A stretch of 53,384 nt of DNA from a virus. How positions within the stretch are numbered: the stretch's first letter is position 1; each line of letters begins with the position of its first letter. Below the pieces are notes generated by a model. That model had not been told where the DNA came from. It searched no databases and saw only the letters and a program-made list of their open reading frames with translations. The stretch spans positions 1 to 53,384 of IMG/VR virus record IMGVR_UViG_3300030104_001707; one strand, given 5' to 3'. The translations under genes were made by a program, and so were the position numbers. Below, one piece after another: positions 1-4,950 of the stretch.

Positions 1-32
1 TTTTTTTGGCTCGGCAGATATGGGGTTTTGAT
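1..32. repeat. left copy of 32-bp terminal repeat
   Basis: The first 32 bases are identical to the last 32 bases (53353-53384). They hold seven T residues, the core GGCTCGGCAGATA and then TGGGGTTTTGAT. This is either an assembly overlap showing a circular map or a short piece of a real terminal repeat. The right end carries an extra 21-bp unit of the same core, so the assembler may have broken the genome inside a longer tandem array. Confidence 0.9.
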
Positions 33-53
33 AGGAACGCAGTGACATGATAG

Positions 54-83
54 ATGATAGGTCGCGTAGCGACACCATGATAG
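54..83. repeat. hairpin flanked by direct ATGATAG repeats (left copy)
   Basis: ATGATAG at 54-60 and again at 77-83 flank a short palindrome, GTCGC-GTA-GCGAC (61-73), followed by ACC. Further GATAG words lie at 30-34, 49-53 and 91-95. A second element with the same plan but a different stem sequence lies at 2346-2373. The two elements bracket the leftward gene cassette at 168-2197. Function is unknown; iteron, operator or recombination site are all possible. Confidence 0.7.
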
Positions 84-123
84 AAATTTTGATAGGATTT
101 ATCTAAAATTTTATCTATATTTT

Positions 124-162
124 AAATAAAAAATGGCTGAACCAAAAAATGATCCAGCCATT
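124..162 (-). terminator. Rho-independent terminator ending the left cassette
   Basis: Read leftward, AATGGCTG (162-155) pairs perfectly with CAGCCATT (139-132). The stem can extend inward by four weaker pairs. It is followed at once by a T-rich run (131-121). It begins 6 bases after the stop codon of the last left-cassette gene. It should stop leftward transcription before it reaches the promoter at 53.3 kb across the circular junction. Confidence 0.85.
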
Positions 163-167
163 CTAAT

Positions 168-374
168 TTAACTAAGTTTTATTTTGTTTTCTATTGTCTG
201 ATGTTGTTTAACTATATCTTCAAAAGGTAGACTTTCACAAATTTTTACAAGGCGATTTATCTGGCTGTCCGATAAATCCAATAGCGGTAAATGGTCTTTA
301 TCATTTCCACTATCTTTAACAATTTGTGATAAACCAGAGCGAATGTTTTGTAATCTTTGTTTTGAAATGTCCAT
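168..374 (-). CDS. hypothetical protein, 68 aa
   Basis: I do not recognise this protein. It is a small, soluble-looking, mostly helical polypeptide without cysteines or membrane segments. A GGGAG ribosome binding site lies about 8 bases before the ATG at 374, which supports the start. It is the last gene of the leftward cassette, and a strong terminator follows within 10 bases. About 100 bases of AT-rich DNA separate it from the tiny membrane peptide gene upstream. Its position suggests an accessory early protein, but nothing shows its role. Confidence 0.6.
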   Translation of the reverse strand: MDISKQRLQNIRSGLSQIVKDSGNDKDHLPLLDLSDSQINRLVKICESLPFEDIVKQHQTIENKIKLS

Positions 375-477
375 GGGACAAGCTCCCTTCTTAGAGCGTT
401 TGTGAATAAATACTTTTATATATAAAACGATTGAACTGCTAAAGTTATTGCATTTAATTTATTTTTTTTCACCTCCT

Positions 478-564
478 TTAGTCGCATAATTTGTTGAGAA
501 TATAAATAAACAATCCATAAATAAATAAAGCCAATGCAAGGAAAACAATTTTTTCAAGTAGCAT
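478..564 (-). CDS. tiny single-pass membrane peptide, 28 aa
   Basis: An open frame starts at an ATG (564-562) lying inside the last codons of the gp88-like gene (start-stop overlap of 11 bases) and ends at TAA (480-478). The product is MLLEKIVFLALALFIYGLF followed by IYILNKLCD. It is almost wholly one hydrophobic helix of about 20 residues with a short polar tail. The overlap with the upstream stop suggests translational coupling. Such peptides are frequent in phage early regions, but the short length makes a chance frame possible. A strong Shine-Dalgarno-like AAAGGAGGTGA follows its stop codon. Confidence 0.45.
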   Translation of the reverse strand: MLLEKIVFLALALFIYGLFIYILNKLCD

Positions 565-1285
565 GTGTTGTCCCTTCTATGTTCACAATAAATTTAGATA
601 TTGACGGATCAATAGCATTGCCTACGGATTTATATTTTAATCCTACTATTTTATTTTTATGAAGTAAATTATCAATGTCGGATGCATCACCATCAACAAC
701 TTGTTTCCCCATAAAATGAGATGGGATACCGCCATAAAATACAACTGACATCGGAACATCAGTTTTTAATGCTTTACGCACTGACTGTTGATATTTTGGC
801 GCATTGGAATAGGAAAACATCAGTTCATAGTTGTCTGGCGTTTTGCCTAGTCGTTTTGCTATTTTGGTATAATCATAAAAATTAATATTAGGAAAAGATT
901 GTGGAATTGATCCATTGGTTTTTAATTCCCATTGAATATCGGAAATAGTATTTAAACGAACGTATGCTTTAACATTTTGTTTTTTGCATAGTTTTTCAAA
1001 ATTATGTAATTCATTTTTCAATTGAATTATAAAGTTTTCTTTATCATTTAAATAGAAATCAGTTTTGTTAATTCTGGCCTTTTTAACTGATTTAAAAACT
1101 TTAGCCATACCAGAGCCATTTAAACAAGGTGCTTTGCATTCTGCTATATCTTGCATAGGGCAGATTGAGGTATTAGTTGGATTTAATGACATTGAAGCCA
1201 TACGGATCTTGATCTCTGTTTTATTGGTCGCGTTTTGTGTTTTCTTAATCTTTGTGTTGCTGTTACTTGTGTCTAAAAGTTTCAT
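554..1285 (-). CDS. mycobacteriophage gp88-like protein (DUF7227-like)
   Basis: The product is 243 residues when started at the ATG at 1285 (MKLLDTSNSNTKIKK). This start is preceded by AGGATT, and the N-terminal KLL-NTKI pattern is where this family normally begins; an upstream in-frame start at 1324 would run into the terminator hairpin. Seen features are a cysteine cluster (CPMQDIAECKAPCLN), a conserved ARINKTDFYL segment, a VRLNTISDIQWE segment and FYDYTKIAKR. I recognise these as the pattern of the widespread phage family called gene product 88 in mycobacteriophages. Its biochemical function is unknown. The clustered cysteines suggest metal binding. It is the largest gene of the left cassette. 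Confidence 0.7.
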   Translation of the reverse strand: MKLLDTSNSNTKIKKTQNATNKTEIKIRMASMSLNPTNTSICPMQDIAECKAPCLNGSGMAKVFKSVKKARINKTDFYLNDKENFIIQLKNELHNFEKLCKKQNVKAYVRLNTISDIQWELKTNGSIPQSFPNINFYDYTKIAKRLGKTPDNYELMFSYSNAPKYQQSVRKALKTDVPMSVVFYGGIPSHFMGKQVVDGDASDIDNLLHKNKIVGLKYKSVGNAIDPSISKFIVNIEGTTHAT

Positions 1286-1304
1286 GGTTTTAATCCTATA
1301 AGTT

Positions 1305-1342
1305 AAAGAAAAGAATAGGGCCAAGTTTCTCAGGCTCGGCCC
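1305..1342 (-). terminator. intercistronic terminator/attenuator (leftward)
   Basis: Read leftward, GGGCCGAG pairs with CTTGGCCC (8 bp with one G-T pair, loop of 9) between 1342 and 1318. It is followed by TATTCTTTTCTTT. It lies between the 152-aa gene and the gp88-like gene, so it would reduce read-through into the latter. Confidence 0.65.
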
Positions 1343-1357
1343 TTGTTAGAGTTTACA

Positions 1358-1816
1358 CTAGGAAGCTAATCTTATTTTGTGTCCCTTGTCTAAAACTTTG
1401 TTTCTCAATTCACGACTAAATATTTCAGTTTGTTTAAAGTTTAACGTCAAAACTTTTTTAATTTTGTTAGCTTGTCTTAATCTTGAACGAGTACGGTTAT
1501 ATTGCTTCATTTTCTCGACTGTAACTGAAGCCGTTTTTAACTGCTGTTTCATATCAAGATAATTGAAGAAATTACCATTTAAGAAATCAAACAATTTTAA
1601 AAAGATATTCCGTTTCAAATCGGCCCGTGCTAAATACCCAAAACCGTTATTTGTTACGAATGATCCACAACCCTCATTGGAATAATAGCTATTAATTATA
1701 CAGTCGTATTTACGAACATGGAATAAATACGCATGGTTCCAAAAAACTACTGCTTTGTTTTCCCAATTGTTTTTGTGATGCTGTTTAACGTTTGATCCGA
1801 AAATATAATTACACAT
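1358..1816 (-). CDS. hypothetical protein, 152 aa
   Basis: I do not recognise the family. The first 70 residues are rich in aromatic residues, asparagine, histidine and cysteine (for example CNYIFGSNVKQHHKNN, then YYSNEGCGSF). The C-terminal half is basic and helical (MKQYNRTRSRLRQANKIKK) and could bind nucleic acid. The ATG at 1816 follows an AGGAAAAAGG ribosome binding site. A strong hairpin lies just upstream (1842-1867) and a terminator-like hairpin just downstream, so the gene is separated from its neighbours at the RNA level. Its function is unknown. Confidence 0.55.
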   Translation of the reverse strand: MCNYIFGSNVKQHHKNNWENKAVVFWNHAYLFHVRKYDCIINSYYSNEGCGSFVTNNGFGYLARADLKRNIFLKLFDFLNGNFFNYLDMKQQLKTASVTVEKMKQYNRTRSRLRQANKIKKVLTLNFKQTEIFSRELRNKVLDKGHKIRLAS

Positions 1817-1841
1817 TTTATTTTTCCTTTTTCCTAGTGTT

Positions 1842-1867
1842 GGGCCAGAACGGAATTGCTCTGGCCC
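1842..1867 (-). other. strong intercistronic hairpin GGGCCAGA/TCTGGCCC
   Basis: A perfect 8-bp inverted repeat (1842-1849 with 1860-1867) with a 10-base loop lies between two leftward genes. No T-run follows in either direction. Read leftward, the ribosome binding site of the next gene comes directly after it. It may be an RNA processing or stability element rather than a terminator. Its GGGCC arm is shared with the terminator at 1318-1342. Confidence 0.6.
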
Positions 1868-1876
1868 GATTAATAG

Positions 1877-2197
1877 TTATTCTGATATTGCCTTGATTTT
1901 GCTGATGATCTGTCTACTGCAACTCTTGATAACGCTATCAAGATTTAAATGTAACTTTCTATCGCCTATGCATAAACCCTCCTCTGTTGTCTGATTGATT
2001 AAAATATAGTTTCTGTTATTCCATGCAAAATGAGTTTCTTCACAATCCTTCCATTCTGGATTAGCGATTAATTCAAAATCCCCCTCCCCTAAATGAGCAA
2101 GAAGTGCGGTAATTTTTTTGGCGTAGTTGTCGGCATCCACTTTTGAATTAAATTTTGGAAACTCAATGGTAAAATCATTTTTGCTTGTGTGTGACAT
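1877..2197 (-). CDS. hypothetical protein, 106 aa
   Basis: I do not recognise this protein. It is a soluble alpha/beta-looking polypeptide (MSHTSKNDFTIEFPKFNS at the start) with a tryptophan-containing middle (NPEWKDCEETHFAWNN) and two later cysteines. The ATG at 2197 follows AGGAAAGGTG, a good ribosome binding site. The leader word CACTAGGAAA also precedes the next gene in the cassette. It is the first gene of the leftward cassette and so the nearest gene to the operator-like array at 2379-2426. That makes an early regulatory or host-directed role possible but unproven. Confidence 0.55.
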   Translation of the reverse strand: MSHTSKNDFTIEFPKFNSKVDADNYAKKITALLAHLGEGDFELIANPEWKDCEETHFAWNNRNYILINQTTEEGLCIGDRKLHLNLDSVIKSCSRQIISKIKAISE

Positions 2198-2345
2198 TTT
2201 TACAACACCTTTCCTAGTGGTTTCGTTCTCTTATTCTAACATATAAAAATCATAAAAAATAAAGGTTTAATTATAGAAATAATACACGCATCACATATAA
2301 GATACACTATGCAAATGAGAACCCTTCGCAAAAATGATAGGATAT

Positions 2346-2373
2346 ATGATAGGTGCGCAGCACACCATGATAG
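2346..2373. repeat. hairpin flanked by direct ATGATAG repeats (right copy)
   Basis: ATGATAG at 2346-2352 and 2367-2373 flank GTGC-GCA-GCAC (2353-2363) and ACC. A further ATGATAG lies at 2334-2340. The layout is the same as the element at 54-83, but the stem bases differ on both arms, so pairing is kept (GTCGC/GCGAC there, GTGC/GCAC here). That kind of paired change argues for a structure kept by selection. Confidence 0.7.
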
Positions 2374-2378
2374 ATTTT

Positions 2379-2426
2379 GTTCACGTTTTGTTCTCATTAT
2401 GTTCTCTATTAGAACGAAATAGGAAC
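2379..2426. promoter_or_regulatory. 11-bp phased GTTC/GAAC half-site array (putative operator)
   Basis: GTTC occurs at 2379, 2390 and 2401, and its reverse complement GAAC at 2412 and 2423. All steps are exactly 11 bp. The central pair forms the dyad GTTCT-CTATT-AGAAC. All half-sites fall on nearly the same face of the helix. This is the expected form of a cooperative repressor or initiator binding array. Confidence 0.6.
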
Positions 2427-2643
2427 ATATGGGGTACACAAATTTATTTGAGAGGGGATATGCAAAATCCGTGCCAATATAATTGATGCCAACTAGTATC
2501 ATATGAGCGATACCTAGGTGATGCAAGAATCATGCCAAGATTCCTCAACAATAATAGATTAATTTGAATGACATTTAGTTAAAATTGTATCTACTTGGGG
2601 TATGCGGTAGCCACGGCAGCGCTATACGTTATATATACATGAC

Positions 2644-2673
2644 CATATAAAATTCTAGAAAATAGGTTGTCAA
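2644..2673 (-). promoter_or_regulatory. possible leftward promoter of the left cassette
   Basis: On the minus strand TTGACA (2673-2668) is a perfect -35 box. It is followed after 18 bases by TATATG (2649-2644), a weaker -10 box, or after 17 bases by TTATAT. The start would be near 2637, leaving a leader of about 440 bases before the gene at 2197. The operator-like array would lie inside that leader. Confidence 0.4.
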
Positions 2674-2754
2674 CCCCTTGATAATAAATAATAATATATT
2701 TAGTACGAAAATCGGGGATATGGGTAATATCTGTACTAATATATAAAAAATAAC

Positions 2755-2783
2755 TTGACAAACGACATAATATATGCTATAAT
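2755..2783 (+). promoter_or_regulatory. sigma70 promoter P1 of the rightward late operon
   Basis: TTGACA (2755-2760), a 17-base spacer and TATAAT (2778-2783) match the bacterial consensus perfectly. Transcription would start near 2790. The repeat TAATATCTGTACTA (2725-2738) lies just upstream and recurs near the second promoter. Confidence 0.85.
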
Positions 2784-2931
2784 CTATTTCTTAGTCGAGC
2801 ATCAGCGAGACTATATACAGAGTATAATAATATATACTGTTAATTAGTATGTAAACAGGTATAATATCCGTACTATTTAATATAATACCGTATATATGTA
2901 AATATTATTTGTAAATATATGTATTTTTTAC

Positions 2932-2961
2932 TTGACAAGTGTTATGTACTTATGTTATAAT
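2932..2961 (+). promoter_or_regulatory. sigma70 promoter P2 of the rightward late operon
   Basis: TTGACA (2932-2937), an 18-base spacer and TATAAT (2956-2961). This is the second of two tandem promoters before the late genes, with a start near 2968. The leader then runs about 135 bases and contains a terminator-like hairpin before the first gene. Confidence 0.8.
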
Positions 2962-3051
2962 ACAATTCTCGTAAAAACTGCGTATATATGATCTTTATCT
3001 TGAGGGGTATGGGTTATTATACGGCCTTCTAGGGTCCAGTGATTGCATTAT

Positions 3052-3092
3052 AAGGGGTTGTAGGTTAGCAGTTACCTCCCCCTTAATTTTTT
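3052..3092 (+). terminator. attenuator-like terminator in the late leader
   Basis: AAGGGG (3052-3057) pairs with CCCCTT (3079-3084), and AGGT (3062-3065) pairs with ACCT (3074-3077) inside it. The hairpin is followed by AA and six T. The ribosome binding site and ATG of the first late gene come only 11 bases later. As drawn it would end most transcripts from both upstream promoters unless transcription is antiterminated, or it may be a leaky attenuator. Confidence 0.7.
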
Positions 3093-3103
3093 GAGGTGTA
3101 ATT

Positions 3104-3382
3104 ATGGCAGAAAAGAACTCTTGGGATAGTTTAAGTAAAAAAGAAAAAGAAGAATTTGGTGATAAAGCTACCTATGAAGCATTTCTTAGAGCTTTAGGAA
3201 CAATGAAATCAGAAAGTGAAGAACAAAGAAGTATGGGTGTAACTCCTGTACCAAAACCTAAACTACCAAAACCTAAACCCAAGAAAAAAGGTATAAATAT
3301 AAAAGAAGGTGGACTTGTACTAAAAGTAACAAAGAAAGGTCCATTATATAAAGGTAAGAAAAGTGGCAACAAGAAGACGTAA
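3104..3382 (+). CDS. small basic hypothetical protein, 92 aa
   Basis: I do not recognise the family. The N-terminal 45 residues are charged and probably helical (MAEKNSWDSLSKKEKEEFGD). The middle is proline/lysine-rich (PKPKLPKPKPKKKG). The C-terminal part has KEGGLVLKVTKKGPLYKGK, a KGG-type motif seen in several other small proteins of this genome. It is the first gene after the two late promoters and the attenuator-like hairpin, with GAGGTG before the ATG. It overlaps the next gene by 20 bases. A DNA-binding or packaging-linked role is possible given its charge and position, but this is inference. Confidence 0.6.
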   Translation: MAEKNSWDSLSKKEKEEFGDKATYEAFLRALGTMKSESEEQRSMGVTPVPKPKLPKPKPKKKGINIKEGGLVLKVTKKGPLYKGKKSGNKKT

Positions 3383-3596
3383 TTACCGCAAAGAGTATGA
3401 CGAGTATCATGCCAAGCCAGAACAGAAGAAGCGCAGAGCATCTCGTAATACAGCAAATAAAAGACTAAAACCACCTAAAGGAAAAGAAGTACATCATAAG
3501 AATGGGAATCCTAGAGATAATAGGCGTAGCAATCTAGCTGTAATCTCCAAAACTAAGAATAGGCGAATACAGCCTAAGAGAAAACCTAGAAGATGA
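3363..3596 (+). CDS. HNH-endonuclease-like small basic protein
   Basis: The product has 77 residues and a GTG start at 3363 inside the end of the upstream gene. The core EVHHKNGNPRDNRRSNLAV matches the HNH nuclease signature: paired histidines, then N-G-N-P and a later N-L. Both tails are very rich in lysine and arginine. HNH proteins next to terminase genes are known in many phages to assist DNA cutting during packaging, and terS and terL start about 1 kb downstream here. The domain is short and lacks an obvious zinc site. It could instead be a homing-type nuclease remnant. Confidence 0.65.
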   Translation: MATRRRNYRKEYDEYHAKPEQKKRRASRNTANKRLKPPKGKEVHHKNGNPRDNRRSNLAVISKTKNRRIQPKRKPRR

Positions 3597-3599
3597 GAA

Positions 3600-3755
3600 A
3601 TGGAAATAGTGGAATTAGCGTCAAGCACATGGCCCATAGCTTTGGGAGTCATTACTTTAATTATAGTATTAGCTAAAATGCACTCGGATATCGAGATTAT
3701 TAAGGAAAAGGTTCGTACCCTTTTCGATTTATGGAACTCTAAAAAGGATAAATAG
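3600..3755 (+). CDS. small single-pass membrane protein, 51 aa
   Basis: An ATG at 3600, four bases after the HNH-like gene stops, opens a 51-codon frame ending at TAG (3753-3755); the next gene starts at 3758. The product begins MEIVELASSTWPIALGVITL and has one membrane helix (about residues 10-26), followed by a charged helix (SDIEIIKEKVRTLFDLWNS). The layout, a membrane helix at the N-terminus then a coiled-coil-like tail, is like the longer protein at 25901-26140. The tight spacing to both neighbours supports a real gene. A membrane-associated or holin-like role is a guess. Confidence 0.6.
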   Translation: MEIVELASSTWPIALGVITLIIVLAKMHSDIEIIKEKVRTLFDLWNSKKDK

Positions 3756-3757
3756 TT

Positions 3758-4570
3758 ATGGCATCTAATATACAAGCAGAAATAAATAAAAGAAATAAAG
3801 GAATTTCAGACAAACTTTGGAGTTGGTTTAGTACATATATTGATAAAGTGTCTTCAGGGGGTGCAACGCGAAGAGGTAAGCCAATTTCAACCACAAAAGC
3901 TAAAGAGTTAGTAAAGAAAAGTGTAGAGAAAACAGGCTCATTAACTGATGCAAAGAAAGATCTTAAAGCAACAATAGATCCTGTTATAGAAGATTTTAAT
4001 GCGTCTGTAAAAGGAGCTAAAGCTACGGTAGCTGATAAAAAAGCTGGTAAAGAAAAATTTGTTGGCAAAATGAAAAAATCTGTTAAAGATGCAAGAAAAA
4101 AATCAGCGGAAAAAGGAATAGAAGATCTTAATAAAACTGTAACAGGAGCTAAATCTGCTGTAGCAAAAAGAAAAGATGTTGCAAAACTTGATGATGATGC
4201 AATAAAAGCAAAAAGAAGAGCAGATGCGAGAAAAGCATCAAAAAGTCAACCTGACGGTCCTAGTTCTGCACCTAAAGCATCAAAGAAAAAAGAAGGTAAA
4301 TCTGTAAAAGAGTCTTTAAAAGATCAAATTTTTAAACAGGATGTACGCAAATACGGCCCACTTACTGTAGATTCTACAGATAGAGGTATGAGTAAATTTA
4401 TGGGTACTGATGAAGAAATAGCTGAACAAGAGATGGAAGAAGAAATGAACCTCCGCAAGGGCGGTACTGCCAGAAGAAAAGCCTTTGGCAAGGGTGGTAT
4501 GTATAAAGCACCAAAGAAAACATACGGTATGAGAAAAGGCGGTTTTACTCGCAGAGGTGCATCTAGGTGA
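3758..4570 (+). CDS. lysine/alanine-rich basic protein with C-terminal KGG motifs
   Basis: The product has 270 residues. Residues 1-50 look globular (KLWSWFSTYIDKVSSGG). About 50-200 are a long lysine/alanine-rich helical region with repeated VTGAKSAV and VKGAKATV units. The last 40 residues carry LRKGGTARRKAFGKGG and MRKGGFTRRG motifs. The motif RKGGTARR recurs at the end of the 52-aa protein at 36592. The family is unknown to me. The strong positive charge suggests DNA contact, perhaps during packaging or inside the virion. The stop overlaps the GTG start of the small terminase gene (GTGA). Confidence 0.6.
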   Translation: MASNIQAEINKRNKGISDKLWSWFSTYIDKVSSGGATRRGKPISTTKAKELVKKSVEKTGSLTDAKKDLKATIDPVIEDFNASVKGAKATVADKKAGKEKFVGKMKKSVKDARKKSAEKGIEDLNKTVTGAKSAVAKRKDVAKLDDDAIKAKRRADARKASKSQPDGPSSAPKASKKKEGKSVKESLKDQIFKQDVRKYGPLTVDSTDRGMSKFMGTDEEIAEQEMEEEMNLRKGGTARRKAFGKGGMYKAPKKTYGMRKGGFTRRGASR

Positions 4571-4950
4571 AATTATCTTTAACTGAAAAAGAAAGCAAGT
4601 TCCTAGACGCTTTATTTGGCGATGCTAACGGACACTTTCGTACTGCAATGGACATAGCAGGGTATTCTAAAAGCGAGTATCCTGCAAGAATAATTAAACG
4701 GCTTAAGGAGGAAATTGTAGAAAGAGCAGAATATGTTCTGGCTGCAAATGCTCCAAAGGCCGTTATGTCTATGGTAGATATAATAGATGATCCCAGTGCA
4801 TTAGGAAACAGAGAGAAACTGGCAGCATCTAAAGAAGTGCTGGACAGAGTAGGGCTGGTCCGTACTGAAAAGATAGAACACAAAGGCACTCCGTCTGCCG
4901 TAGTGGTTCTACCGCCTCTTAACAAAGACGAAGATGAAGACGAGGAATAA
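4567..4950 (+). CDS. terS: terminase small subunit
   Basis: The 127-residue protein starts at GTG (4567), overlapping the upstream stop. Residues 1-50 have the TerS-type helix-turn-helix pattern (LTEKESKFLDALFG, then AMDIAGYSKS and a basic helix IIKRLKEEIVERAEYVL). A helical oligomerisation-like region follows (APKAVMSMVDIIDDPSALG, then KLAASKEVLDRVGLVRTEKI). The acidic tail is DEDEDEE. Small terminase subunits recognise the packaging site and feed DNA to the large subunit. The gene overlaps the terminase large subunit gene by 17 bases, which supports the call. It was assigned from domain pattern and position, not from a search. Confidence 0.8.
   Translation: MKLSLTEKESKFLDALFGDANGHFRTAMDIAGYSKSEYPARIIKRLKEEIVERAEYVLAANAPKAVMSMVDIIDDPSALGNREKLAASKEVLDRVGLVRTEKIEHKGTPSAVVVLPPLNKDEDEDEE

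Larger units (their letters stand above)
2198..3103. promoter_or_regulatory. divergent intergenic control region
   Basis: About 900 bases without a convincing gene separate the leftward cassette from the rightward late operon. The region is very AT-rich and holds, in order: a hairpin flanked by ATGATAG (2346-2373), five GTTC/GAAC half-sites at 11-bp steps (2379-2426), a possible leftward promoter (2644-2673), two rightward sigma70 promoters (2755-2783 and 2932-2961), two copies of TAATATCYGTACTA (2725-2738 and 2862-2875) and a terminator-like hairpin (3052-3092). It is the best candidate for the early/late switch and perhaps for the replication origin. Confidence 0.75.

Noticed and set aside
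2236-2526. A leftward open frame of 96 codons in the control region
   Set aside because: It covers the phased GTTC array and the ATGATAG hairpin, lacks a ribosome site, and its protein is an odd mix of hydrophobic and cysteine residues with no domain. It looks like a chance frame.
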